DNA from: a virus
Virus record (IMG/VR): IMGVR_UViG_3300045741_000127
Coordinates: 1 to 40,336 of that record
Length of the DNA stretch: 40,336 bases
Direction: 5' to 3' (one strand)
Numbering within the stretch: position 1 is the first letter of the stretch; every line of letters begins with the position of its first letter. The notes under the pieces are model-generated. The model made no database searches and was not told where the DNA came from. It was given only the letters and a program-made list of their open reading frames with translations. This document shows, in pieces, positions 14,014-21,010 of the stretch. The translations under genes and the position numbers were made by a program.

Positions 14014-14553
14014 ATGAGTACTCAGATCAAGTTGAAGAACGTGCGCTTCTCTTACGCCCACCTGTGGAAGCCGCGCGTCGTGAAGGGCTCGACCAACGGC
14101 CCGTCGTTCAGCGTGGCGCTGATCATCCCGAAAGACCACCCCCAGGTGGCCGAGATCAAGGAGGCGATCAGGACCGAGATCGCTGACCGCTGGCCCGACC
14201 CGAAGAAGCGCCCGCCGAAGCTGCACAACCCGCTGCGCGACGGCGACGCGGAGAAGGAAGGCGACGAGGTGTACGCCAACGCCTACTTCATCAACGCCCG
14301 CAGCGGCGTCGACTACCCGCCGATGGTCTACGACGGCCAGCGCAACAAGGTGGAGAACAGCTCGTTCTGGGGCAGCGGCGACTACGGCAACGCTGCGTTC
14401 GATCTGTACCCGTTCGATGTCGGCACCAACCGCGGCATCGGCGTAGGCCTGAAGCAAGTCCAGTTCGTCCGCAAGGGTGAACCGCTCGGCTTCAGTAACG
14501 CGGCCCCGCTCTTCGATGTCGAAGAGGGCGGCGAAGAGTCGATGTACGACTAA
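14014..14553 (+). CDS. DUF2815 single-stranded DNA-binding protein, 179 aa
   Basis: The ATG at 14014 follows a CCGGAG SD. The protein shows the DUF2815 pattern: KNVRFSYAHLWKP near the N terminus, FSVALIIPKDHP at about 31-42, a PPKLHNPLRDGD segment, YANAYFINARS and a GSGDYGNAAFDLYPFD segment. It ends in an acidic tail (FDVEEGGEES). The beta-rich fold and acidic C terminus are like T7 gp2.5-type ssDNA-binding proteins, where the acidic tail contacts replication partners. Neighbouring nuclease and polymerase genes support this role. Confidence 0.85.
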   Translation: MSTQIKLKNVRFSYAHLWKPRVVKGSTNGPSFSVALIIPKDHPQVAEIKEAIRTEIADRWPDPKKRPPKLHNPLRDGDAEKEGDEVYANAYFINARSGVDYPPMVYDGQRNKVENSSFWGSGDYGNAAFDLYPFDVGTNRGIGVGLKQVQFVRKGEPLGFSNAAPLFDVEEGGEESMYD

Positions 14554-14565
14554 GGGAGTAAGACC

Positions 14566-14961
14566 ATGAGCGATAACTTCGTGAACCTGGAGCGGTCGAT
14601 ACACAGCAGGTCTGGCCTCGGCCTCCAGAACGCGCAACAATCGATGGCCGGCGGAAACGCCAACGGCTACGGCAAGATGGTCGACGTGGCTGGCCAGGGC
14701 GTGGGTCGGCAGATCGCGCCGACGCAAATGGTGCTCGACGAGCAGGAGCGCGATCTCCACAGCTTGCTCGAAGCCTTGACGGGTCTGCGTGAGCGCCTGC
14801 AGTGGACGTGCCGCCCCTCAGAACCGACTCCCGGCCCCGTCGGTGGTATGAAGGGCGTGACGTCGGTGTCCGCATTAATCGAGCGCATCCACGCCAACAC
14901 GGGGCTCGTCTCTTCGGCCTTGCGGGTCGTTCACGACCTGCACGAGCGGCTCGACATCTGA
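14566..14961 (+). CDS. Hypothetical protein, 131 aa
   Basis: The ATG at 14566 has a GGGAG SD 13 bases after the previous stop. The first 50 residues are Gly/Asn/Gln-rich and probably disordered. The remainder is helical, with an LDEQERDLHSLLEALTGLRE helix, a Pro/Gly-rich turn and a VSALIERIHANTGLVSSALR helix. No catalytic motif or membrane segment is visible. Function unknown. It is the last gene before a structured leader and the outer membrane protein gene. Confidence 0.7.
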   Translation: MSDNFVNLERSIHSRSGLGLQNAQQSMAGGNANGYGKMVDVAGQGVGRQIAPTQMVLDEQERDLHSLLEALTGLRERLQWTCRPSEPTPGPVGGMKGVTSVSALIERIHANTGLVSSALRVVHDLHERLDI

Positions 14962-14972
14962 TCAGGTCCGCA

Positions 14973-15025
14973 CGGGGCCGACCATTGGCTAGGTCGCGAT
15001 AGCCAACGCCAGGGCATCGGCCCCG
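14973..15025 (+). ncRNA. Nested hairpin in the leader of the outer membrane protein gene
   Basis: The outer stem CGGGGCCGA (14973-14981) pairs with TCGGCCCCG (15017-15025). Inside it TTGGCTA (14985-14991) pairs perfectly with TAGCCAA (15000-15006). A competing pairing of GCCAGGGCA (15008-15016) with TGCCCCTGGC (15028-15037) would break the outer stem. No T-run follows. It lies 36-90 bases before the ATG at 15062 and could control that gene or protect or process the mRNA. Confidence 0.45.
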
Positions 15026-15061
15026 TATGCCCCTGGCAACCAACCAAACTGGAGAGGAAGA

Positions 15062-15724
15062 ATGAAGAAGATCGTGTTCGGCGCCGTCCTGGCGCTGGTG
15101 TCTTTCGCGGCCGCCGCGTTCGACAAAGAAGTGTTCACGTCGTTCGATCGGGTGCGCTGGTTCGAGTGCGGCACCAATGGGTGCTGGAGACAGCCTCCGC
15201 TGCCCTACAAATTCGATTTGAAGACGCACGGCTGGCGTGCTGGCGCGCGCCTGGGCGAGATCGAAATTGCGTACGAGGACCACGGCAAGGCCTCAGTAGA
15301 TGGCACCTTTGTCACTGACGACAACTACGACTCCCCGAAGGCCAAGGTGCGTGAAGGGTCGCCAACCGTTCACGCGCGCGCCTCGCAAACGCAGACCGGC
15401 CTGAGTGTCGCCTGGACCCCGCGGGCCGAGAGCGGCGGCATGTACCTGCAGCCGGCGATCGGCCTGCTGTACTACGAGCAGGTCGAGACCATCCAGTGGC
15501 TCGACGCGAAGGGCGCGGTCTATCAGGAGGGGACGCTCCACAACCGCGGGCACGTCACGCCCATGCTCGGTCTCGAGGTGGGCGTGGCCCAGGGCCCGGT
15601 GCGGGTAGGCGTCGGCGCTCGTGCGTACTGGCGCCCGCGCTACCGCGACTCGGTTGCCGGCGGCGGCGAAGAGCACACCGTCGGTATGATCACTTGGGGC
15701 GCAACCCTGCGCTACGCGTTCTAA
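15062..15724 (+). CDS. Phage-encoded outer membrane beta-barrel protein, 220 aa
   Basis: The ATG has a GGAGAGG SD and the CAACCAACC leader. Residues 1-19 are a signal peptide (MKKIVFGAVL core, cut after AAA before FDKE). The mature part of about 200 residues alternates polar and hydrophobic residues in strands separated by Gly/Asp-rich turns. It ends in ITWGATLRYAF, an aromatic-terminated strand that is the hallmark of Omp barrels recognised by the BAM machinery. Two Cys lie close together near the mature N terminus. It is probably placed in the host outer membrane during infection; receptor masking or superinfection exclusion is an inference. It sits in the middle of the replication region. 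Confidence 0.75.
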   Translation: MKKIVFGAVLALVSFAAAAFDKEVFTSFDRVRWFECGTNGCWRQPPLPYKFDLKTHGWRAGARLGEIEIAYEDHGKASVDGTFVTDDNYDSPKAKVREGSPTVHARASQTQTGLSVAWTPRAESGGMYLQPAIGLLYYEQVETIQWLDAKGAVYQEGTLHNRGHVTPMLGLEVGVAQGPVRVGVGARAYWRPRYRDSVAGGGEEHTVGMITWGATLRYAF

Positions 15725-15747
15725 CCTTCACCTGTGCGAGGTACTTT

Positions 15748-16017
15748 ATGGCAGCGGAAATCAAGATCATCTCCGACCCGACGACGATCGTTAATTTCCC
15801 GTCGTGGCCGATCCCAACCATCCCTCTGCAGGCCGGCGTCAGCAAGTTCGATCTGTCGACCACGCTTCCGGCGGGGGTCCCGTCCGGAGGAGTCTACGGA
15901 ACGCAAGGCCCGCTCCCAGCCGGGCTGCACTTGACTACGACCGGTCTGCTCAGCGCAGACGCAGGGACTCCGGCGGGAGCTATCGCCGGGGTCGTCTTCA
16001 CGTACACCCTGCCTTAG
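15748..16017 (+). CDS. Small Ig-like (putative-Ig) protein, 89 aa
   Basis: The ATG at 15748 has a GAGGT SD 23 bases after the outer membrane protein stop. The protein has no signal peptide. The segment GPLPAGLHLTTTGLLSADAG (about residues 54-73) followed by an AGVVFTYTL strand matches the He_PIG/cadherin-like pattern of short Ig-fold modules in surface and virion proteins. At 89 residues it is a single module. A structural-type protein among replication genes is unusual. It may decorate virions or partner the outer membrane protein; both are inference. Confidence 0.65.
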   Translation: MAAEIKIISDPTTIVNFPSWPIPTIPLQAGVSKFDLSTTLPAGVPSGGVYGTQGPLPAGLHLTTTGLLSADAGTPAGAIAGVVFTYTLP

Positions 16018-16052
16018 CCTGGAGGGCGAACCCACCCAACCCGGAGAGTTGA

Positions 16053-17900
16053 GTGAAGAGAATCCACCTGGACTTCGAGACCGCGAGCGACGTCGAGCTC
16101 GACGAAGTCGGCCTTCAGAACTACCTGCATCACCCGAGCACGCGCGTGCTGCTCGCGTCGTGGTGCGACCCCGAGGATGGCGCTGGCGTCGTCCAGCGCA
16201 CCTACGAGGACGGCTGGGACTACCTGCGTGCGGTGGTCTCGGTGTCCGACGAGATCCACGCCTGGAACGCACCCTTCGAGTGGGGCGTGATGACCGTGGT
16301 GCTCGGCTGGCCCGTGCCGATCGAGCGCATGCGTTGCTCGATGGCGCACGCCCTCTACAGGGCCTTTCCTGCGTCCCTGGACGAGTGCTGCGCGGCGATG
16401 GGCATCCCAGGCAAGTCTCCTGAAGCGACGCGCCTGTTGAACCTCTGGGCCAGCGGAAAGGGCAAAGCTAAGCCGGGGGACTGGGAGAAGTTCTGCGCCT
16501 ACAACCGCAACGACGTCGTGATCGAGATGGGCACGGCCGAGGTGCTGAAGCCCTTGCCCTGGCCCGAGAACGAGCGCCAGATCTGGATGCTCTCCGAGCA
16601 GATCAACTGGACCGGCACGCCGATCGACGTCGAGGCGGCCGCAGCGGCGGCCGCGCGCCACGAGCTCGAGACCGGCCGCGCGCTCGAGGAGATGCAACGC
16701 CTGACCGGCGTATCCAACGCCAACAGCCCTCAGCAAATCGCGAAGTGGCTCGGCGTGAAGTCGCTCGCCAAAGAACACCTTCCCAGCATGCTGAAGGGGG
16801 CCACCGGCGATCGCCGACGCGTGATCGAGCTGCGCCAACAGGTCGCGCTCTCGGCGCCGAAGAAGTACACCACCGCGCTGCGCCAGCACTACCAGCGGCG
16901 CATGTTCAACATGCTGCAGTACTCGGGCGCCGGCCGCACGCACCGCTGGAGCGGGCGCGGCCTGCAGCCCCAGAACCTGCGACGCGGGTGGAAGAAGGAC
17001 GCGAAGATCCAGGAGGCCTGGGACGCGATCTTCGTCAACGCGGCGATCGACAAGCCCTTCGACATGCTCGCCGATCTCGTGCGCTCGATCATTCGCGCGG
17101 AGAACGGCGGCCTGCTGTGCGTGGCCGACTACTCGTCGATCGAAGTAGTGATGCTGCACTGGCTGTGCCAGGACCAGCCGACCCTCGATCTCATCCGCGC
17201 CGGCCTCGACACCTACAAGCAGCTCGCTGCCCAGCACTTCGGCCTCCCGATCGAAGAGGTGACCGACGAGCAGCGCACCTGGGCGAAGCCCGTGCGGCTC
17301 GGCTGCGGTTACGGCCTGGGCGCCAAGACCCTCGTCGACTACGCGGCGGGCATGGGCGTCGAGATGGACGAGAGCGAGGCCTATGGCGCGGTCTCGACCT
17401 ACAGGCAGAACAACCAAGCGGTGGTCGAGCATTGGTACGGTCTCGAGAGCGCGATGCGCCAGACGATCCAGACCGGCAAGTCGAAGAAGTTCGGCCGCAT
17501 CCTCTATCGGATGGTGGGCAAGGCCTGCGTCATGGTTCTGCCCAGCGGTGCCGAGATCACCTACTGGGATGCGGTGGTCGATGGTGATGGGTCGATCAGC
17601 TACATGGGGGTCCACCAGTACACCGGACAATGGACCCGCATCCGTACCTGGGGCGGCAAGGTCATCGAGAACGCGGTGCAGTCGATCTCGCGCGACGTCC
17701 TGGTGTACGGCATGCGCAAGGCGGCCAACGCCGGTCTGCGCATCGTGCTGCACGTTCACGACGAGCTGGTCACCGAGGATCGACACTCGGTGTTCAACGA
17801 CCTGGAGATCCTCATCGCCTGCATGGTCGCGCCGCCCTGGTGCTTCGATGCGCCGATCAAGGCAAACGGTTTCCGCTGCCCCCGCTACCGAAAGGACTGA
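16053..17900 (+). CDS. DNA polymerase, family A with 3'-5' exonuclease, 615 aa
   Basis: The GTG at 16053 has a CGGAGAG SD. The exonuclease domain begins at once, with Exo I LDFET (D7, E9), Exo II in HAWNAPFEW (about 69-77) and Exo III in YNRNDVVIE (about 150-158). The polymerase domain has SGAGRTHRWSGRGLQPQNLR at 291-310, motif A ADYSSIE (D359), motif B RTWAKPVRLGCGYG (K412 and Y420), and motif C HVHDE (D570, E571). All catalytic acids are present. The length is that of compact phage PolA enzymes without a 5'-nuclease domain. It is the main replicase, acting with the ssDNA-binding protein and primase-helicase. Confidence 0.93.
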   Translation: MKRIHLDFETASDVELDEVGLQNYLHHPSTRVLLASWCDPEDGAGVVQRTYEDGWDYLRAVVSVSDEIHAWNAPFEWGVMTVVLGWPVPIERMRCSMAHALYRAFPASLDECCAAMGIPGKSPEATRLLNLWASGKGKAKPGDWEKFCAYNRNDVVIEMGTAEVLKPLPWPENERQIWMLSEQINWTGTPIDVEAAAAAAARHELETGRALEEMQRLTGVSNANSPQQIAKWLGVKSLAKEHLPSMLKGATGDRRRVIELRQQVALSAPKKYTTALRQHYQRRMFNMLQYSGAGRTHRWSGRGLQPQNLRRGWKKDAKIQEAWDAIFVNAAIDKPFDMLADLVRSIIRAENGGLLCVADYSSIEVVMLHWLCQDQPTLDLIRAGLDTYKQLAAQHFGLPIEEVTDEQRTWAKPVRLGCGYGLGAKTLVDYAAGMGVEMDESEAYGAVSTYRQNNQAVVEHWYGLESAMRQTIQTGKSKKFGRILYRMVGKACVMVLPSGAEITYWDAVVDGDGSISYMGVHQYTGQWTRIRTWGGKVIENAVQSISRDVLVYGMRKAANAGLRIVLHVHDELVTEDRHSVFNDLEILIACMVAPPWCFDAPIKANGFRCPRYRKD

Positions 17901-17903
17901 ACG

Positions 17904-18161
17904 ATGAAGCCCCGTCTCCGATTGCAGCATGTCGCTGCGAACCCGGAGATCCGCATGAGCAGAGCATCTAAGCCCCTCCCTGGGCCTTCGATCGCGGATC
18001 AACTCCGCGCATGGATGAAAGCCCCCGGCATGGCCCTGCCTCCCCCGTTCCTGCGAGGTGAGGGCGTAGCGCATCGGTACGTCGATCCGAAGGCCTTCGC
18101 AGCCAACCCCTGGCCCCCGAAACGCAAGCCCCGCGCCAAGCCGGCGGGCTGGCTGGACTAA
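17904..18161 (+). CDS. Hypothetical basic protein, 85 aa
   Basis: The ATG at 17904 lies three bases after the polymerase stop, with an AAAGGA SD inside the polymerase gene. The protein is basic and Pro/Ala-rich. It has a short helical part (SIADQLRAWMKAPG) and the tail PPKRKPRAKPAGWLD, and is probably largely disordered. No motif is recognised. The next gene has its own promoter starting at the stop of this one, so it ends the polymerase transcript segment. Confidence 0.6.
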   Translation: MKPRLRLQHVAANPEIRMSRASKPLPGPSIADQLRAWMKAPGMALPPPFLRGEGVAHRYVDPKAFAANPWPPKRKPRAKPAGWLD

Positions 18162-18163
18162 CC

Positions 18164-18205
18164 TGTCAAATTTCTCTTGACAAGCCGGTTGGTCGTCGCT
18201 ACTGT
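18164..18205 (+). promoter_or_regulatory. Rightward promoter with TGTCAA-N7-TTGACA element
   Basis: TTGACA (18177-18182) is followed after 17 bases by TACTGT (18200-18205). TGTCAA (18164-18169) lies seven bases upstream of the -35 and is its inverted repeat, with ATTTCTC between. The same arrangement occurs at 19189 and 21312. The gene starts at 18232 with an AAAGGAG SD. Confidence 0.7.
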
Positions 18206-18231
18206 GGCGACTCACACCAAAGGAGATCCAC

Positions 18232-18627
18232 ATGAAGCTCGGCACTGAAACCAACAGCCTCGTCAACCACCTGATGTCGCGCGCCGTGATCGGCCAGCCG
18301 GAACCGGCGGTCGGGATGGGGGTCACGTTCCTGCACTGGACCGACCGCAGCGCCGGCACCATCGTCGACGTGGTCGTGAAGAATGGCAAGATCGTGATTT
18401 TCGGCGCCAAGGAAGACAAGGCCACCCGCGTCGACAAGAACGGCATGAGCGAGGACCAGACCTACGTCTACGAGCGCGACGACGGTGCCCGGCTGCTGCG
18501 CTACAAGCTCGACCGCAAGGGCGTGTGGCGCGGCGTCAGCCTCAACGCCGACGGCCGCTGGGTGTTCAACGGCGGCCCTGGCGTGCAGCTCGGTGTGCGC
18601 AACGCCTACCACGACTTCTCGTTCTGA
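18232..18627 (+). CDS. Hypothetical protein with own promoter, 131 aa
   Basis: The ATG has an AAAGGAG SD and a dedicated promoter. The opening residues LGTETNSLVNHLMSR followed by PEPAVGMGVTFLHWTDRSAG are a pattern I associate with conserved phage proteins of unknown function. The rest is beta-rich and ends in a VRNAYHDFSF tail. No membrane segment or catalytic motif is seen. A strong promoter and SD suggest high early expression. Confidence 0.75.
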   Translation: MKLGTETNSLVNHLMSRAVIGQPEPAVGMGVTFLHWTDRSAGTIVDVVVKNGKIVIFGAKEDKATRVDKNGMSEDQTYVYERDDGARLLRYKLDRKGVWRGVSLNADGRWVFNGGPGVQLGVRNAYHDFSF

Positions 18628-18633
18628 CCACAA

Positions 18634-18653
18634 GGGGCCCCTCGAGGGGCCCC
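18634..18653 (+). other. Perfect 20-bp palindrome between genes
   Basis: GGGGCCCC-TCGA-GGGGCCCC lies seven bases after a stop codon and 18 bases before the next ATG. It would form an eight-pair all-GC stem with a TCGA loop. There is no T-run, so intrinsic termination is unlikely. It could be an mRNA-stabilising or processing hairpin, or a partial block to downstream transcription. Confidence 0.55.
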
Positions 18654-18671
18654 ATCTAACCCGGAGATAAC

Positions 18672-18863
18672 ATGGACTTCCTCTTCACCAACCACGGCAG
18701 CGTCTGCCTGCTCCAGCCCCTAAGCGAAGCGGCTGGCGAGTGGGTCGACGAGCACCTGCCGGAAGACAAGCAGATGTTCGGCAGCGCCGTTGTCGTCGAG
18801 CCCCGCTACGTGGGCCCGATCATCGACGGCATCATCAACGACGGCCTTGAGGTGCGCTCATGA
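18672..18863 (+). CDS. Conserved hypothetical protein, 63 aa
   Basis: The ATG follows an AACCCGGAGA leader. The pattern of an MDFLFTNHGSVCLLQPL opening, then EWVDEHLPEDKQMFGSAVVV, then IIDGIINDGL is shared with many small proteins in phages and mobile elements, for which I know no function. It is a compact, acidic alpha/beta protein. The stop overlaps the next ATG (18860), so the pair is translationally coupled. Confidence 0.75.
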   Translation: MDFLFTNHGSVCLLQPLSEAAGEWVDEHLPEDKQMFGSAVVVEPRYVGPIIDGIINDGLEVRS

Positions 18864-19141
18864 AGAACCCCTTCGGCAAGTCCCGGCCTGTTGGCCAGGG
18901 TTACGTCAAGTTGGTCGACCCCCGCACGGGGTGGGAGTACGAGGTGCTGAAGCTCTACAAGGCGCCTGCGGCCTCCCTCAGCGACCCGTACGCTCGCGCG
19001 CTCTGCAGCGTCCACGGGTTCGAGCACGACATCGGCGACTGCTACGTCAACGACGTGTGGGGCCTGCGGCAGTGGCTCCTCAAGCATCTGGGTGAGGAGG
19101 TCGCCCGGATCGCGATCGAGAAGGCGGCCAGCCATGCCTGA
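18860..19141 (+). CDS. Hypothetical protein, 93 aa
   Basis: It starts within the last codons of the previous gene (ATGA). The protein is mixed in character: an N-terminal Lys/Gly part, a beta segment (KLVDPRTGWEYEVLKLYK), two Cys (ALCSVHGF and GDCYVNDVW), and a C-terminal helix (LRQWLLKHLGEEVARIAIEK). No known motif. It probably acts with the 63-residue protein, given the coupling. Function unknown. Confidence 0.7.
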   Translation: MKNPFGKSRPVGQGYVKLVDPRTGWEYEVLKLYKAPAASLSDPYARALCSVHGFEHDIGDCYVNDVWGLRQWLLKHLGEEVARIAIEKAASHA

Positions 19142-19205
19142 CGATATCCACCGCAACCCGCCGCCGGTCAAGCTGCGCCCGAGCCCGGTGTCAAATATCG
19201 CTTGA
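19134..19205 (+). CDS. Possible 23-residue peptide
   Basis: An ATG overlapping the end of the previous gene opens a frame of 24 codons encoding a Pro-rich peptide (MPDDIHRNPPPVKLRPSPV, then SNIA). It runs into the following promoter and stops within its -35. The GAGG-type SD is weak. It may be a chance frame, though the coupled start is suggestive. Confidence 0.25.
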   Translation: MPDDIHRNPPPVKLRPSPVSNIA

Positions 19206-19230
19206 CAAGGGTTTCGGGCGTCGGTAGCGT
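19189..19230 (+). promoter_or_regulatory. Second TGTCAA-N7-TTGACA promoter
   Basis: TGTCAA (19189-19194) and TTGACA (19202-19207) are spaced by seven bases (ATATCGC). After 17 bases comes TAGCGT (19225-19230). The leader to the ATG at 19268 contains CCAACCAGTCCGGAGA. Layout and spacing match the copy at 18164. Confidence 0.7.
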
Positions 19231-19267
19231 GGAGTCCTCGCCTTATCCAACCAGTCCGGAGAACACG

Positions 19268-19906
19268 ATGCAACTTCGCGATGTCGACACCTCCGCCGAG
19301 CTCATCGCCGCCATGCCGGCCGCGATGGTCGAAAACCTCGAGGCCGCTGCCCGGCTGTTCGCGGCCCGGCCCCGCCAGGACGACTTCACGGTGCGCTCGA
19401 TCGAGGCCTGCATCTCGATCGCCGACTACCTGCGCCGCTACAAGCGGTTCAACTCCGACAAGCAGGCCGAGTACGCGGGCAAGCTGATTGCCTGGGCGAA
19501 GCCCCGCGTGCAGGTCGCCCCCAGCTCGACGTTCGGTCGCACCCCGACGATCCGCCTGCCCAAGCTGCACCTCGTCATGCAGCGCCTGGGAGACCTGCAC
19601 CTGGGCGCCCTGAAGATCTCCCGCAAGAACCAGTCGACCCTGTGCTGGCTCCTCTGGAACGGCGCCCTGGTCGGCAAGATCGACGAGGAGAACGTGGCCC
19701 AGATCTTCCCGAAGAAGGTCGTCGAGGCCGGCACGAGCGCCGCCGAAGTCGAGCGCGTGCTCGTCGAGATCGAGAAGGACCCGTTTGAAGCGGCCAAGCA
19801 GTACGGCCGCGACAGTGGTCGCTGCGCCGCCTGCGGCCGCGACCTGACCGACCCGGAGTCGATCGCCAACGGCATCGGCCCGATCTGCGCGAGCAAGTTC
19901 GCGTAA
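19268..19906 (+). CDS. DUF6011-type zinc-finger protein, 212 aa
   Basis: The ATG at 19268 follows a CGGAGA SD; the frame is open upstream but crosses the promoter. The first half is helical (ELIAAMPAAMVENLEAAARL). The C terminus has GRCAACGRDLTDPESIANG followed by IGPICASKFA, the Cys pattern of DUF6011 small zinc ribbons found in phage and mobile-element proteins. Between them is a beta-rich stretch (RLPKLHLVMQRLGDLHLGAL). The Cys cluster should bind zinc; a nucleic-acid-binding role is inferred. It has its own promoter. Confidence 0.75.
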   Translation: MQLRDVDTSAELIAAMPAAMVENLEAAARLFAARPRQDDFTVRSIEACISIADYLRRYKRFNSDKQAEYAGKLIAWAKPRVQVAPSSTFGRTPTIRLPKLHLVMQRLGDLHLGALKISRKNQSTLCWLLWNGALVGKIDEENVAQIFPKKVVEAGTSAAEVERVLVEIEKDPFEAAKQYGRDSGRCAACGRDLTDPESIANGIGPICASKFA

Positions 19907-19933
19907 CGCACCACCCTCAACCTGGAGAACCGT

Positions 19934-20272
19934 ATGGCCCTCATCATTCACGAAGTGTCCGTCGCCGATGTCGTCGACAACCTGGGCGCCCTGAAGTCCC
20001 AGCAAGCCGATCTCACCACCAAGGCCGACGGCCTGAAGGCCGAGATCATCGCGGCCGCTGTCGGCGCCAACGTGGCGTCCTTCGACGGCCAGCTCTTCCG
20101 CGCCACGGTCACCTTCGCCAACAAGACCGTGGTCGACTACAAGGCGGTGATCGAGGCGCTGGTCACCCTCGGGGAATTTCCGCACGAGATCGTCGACCAG
20201 ATCATCGCGACCCACACCAAGGTGGCCGAAGGCGTGCCGACGGTGCGCGTCTCTGCTCGCAAGGAGGGCTGA
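19934..20272 (+). CDS. Conserved hypothetical coiled-coil protein, 112 aa
   Basis: The ATG has a CTGGAGA SD with an AACC leader. Residues about 10-45 are a coiled-coil helix (LGALKSQQADLTTKADGLK). They are followed by a beta segment (ASFDGQLFRATVTFANKTVV) and a helix, then IIATHTKVAEGVPTVRVSAR at the end. This arrangement of helix, FDGQLFRATV and THT-TVRV is common in phage early regions. No activity is known to me. Confidence 0.7.
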   Translation: MALIIHEVSVADVVDNLGALKSQQADLTTKADGLKAEIIAAAVGANVASFDGQLFRATVTFANKTVVDYKAVIEALVTLGEFPHEIVDQIIATHTKVAEGVPTVRVSARKEG

Positions 20273-20275
20273 ACC

Positions 20276-20461
20276 ATGATGGCTCTCGTCTACAGCCCGA
20301 TGGAGCACGGCTGGTGGGATGGTGTCGGCTGGAGCGTCGAATACCGCGCCGCCCAGGCGTTCGACGACCCGGTGAAAGTTGCCAGGGTCTGCGACGAGAC
20401 CGGCGACGCGACGGCCCGCATCCTGTGGGTCAACGCCGACGACGCGCCCGAGGGAGTCTGA
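20276..20461 (+). CDS. Hypothetical protein, 61 aa
   Basis: Two adjacent ATG codons (20276 and 20279) follow a GAGGG SD. The protein is a small acidic alpha/beta type with a WWDGVGWSVEYRAAQAF segment and VKVARVCDETGDATARILWV. No motif is recognised. It is tightly packed between its neighbours (gaps of three and two bases), so it is part of the same message. Confidence 0.65.
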   Translation: MMALVYSPMEHGWWDGVGWSVEYRAAQAFDDPVKVARVCDETGDATARILWVNADDAPEGV

Positions 20462-20463
20462 TC

Positions 20464-20706
20464 GTGCCCAACTCCTACCGACCGATGGTGCAGGTCAATG
20501 GCAACTGGGCGGGGAACGCCCTGCGCTTTGCCACGTACAAGGAAGCGACCGACAACGCCCAGGACCTGATGCAACGCTGGCTCCTAGTCACCGACATCCG
20601 CGTCGACGAGAGAGAAGACTCCCCCAACTACCTCTGGGTGAACGGGCAACTGGAAAGGATCACGGATGCCGAAGTACCGGGACATGGCGGACCGGCTGTT
20701 GGCTAA
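20464..20706 (+). CDS. Hypothetical protein, 80 aa
   Basis: The GTG at 20464 has a GAGGGAG SD upstream and lies two bases after the previous stop. The frame is open further upstream but overlaps the previous gene. The protein has a beta-rich N terminus (MVQVNGNWAGNALRFATYK), then a helix with NAQDLMQRWLLVTDIRVDE and a YLWVNGQLERI strand. The last 41 bp are shared with the HNH gene in another frame. Function unknown. Confidence 0.65.
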   Translation: MPNSYRPMVQVNGNWAGNALRFATYKEATDNAQDLMQRWLLVTDIRVDEREDSPNYLWVNGQLERITDAEVPGHGGPAVG

Positions 20707-21010
20707 CTCGATCGTCGACCCAGAGACCGGCTGCTGGATCTGGGTCGGCCCGAAGTTCGGTAAGGTGACGATCTACGGATACGTCACTGTGAAGCGCAAC
20801 GGGAAACCGGTGCACAAGGCGGCCCATAGGATGAGCTACGAGACCTTCATCGAACCCATCCCCGAAGGATTCGAGCTCGATCACAAACTCGAGCTCCCGT
20901 GCCGCGGGGGCCTGTGCATCCACCCGAACCACGTCGAGCCGGTGACCCGGAGCGAGAACGAGCAACGTAAGGCGGCGCGTCGCCGCCAGCCAGGAGAAGA
21001 CGATGAGTGA
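20666..21010 (+). CDS. HNH endonuclease, 114 aa
   Basis: This is a free-standing nuclease of the HNH_3-like type. It has ETGCWIWVG at about 20-28, AHRMSYETF at about 53-61, the core FELDHK with D72 and H73, and a CRGGLCIHPNHVEPVTRSEN segment in which H86/H89 and N98 supply the remaining HNH positions. Such genes can be homing nucleases or have a role in DNA processing at packaging. The ATG lies inside the previous gene with an AAAGGATC SD region. It overlaps the next gene by eight bases. Confidence 0.85.
   Translation: MPKYRDMADRLLANSIVDPETGCWIWVGPKFGKVTIYGYVTVKRNGKPVHKAAHRMSYETFIEPIPEGFELDHKLELPCRGGLCIHPNHVEPVTRSENEQRKAARRRQPGEDDE

Noticed and set aside
16014-18446. Minus-strand 810-codon frame
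   Set aside because: A full shadow of the polymerase gene, with no SD and an Arg/His/Leu-biased composition.
18806-20308. Minus-strand 500-codon frame
   Set aside because: Antisense to five consistently organised rightward genes with promoters and SD sites.
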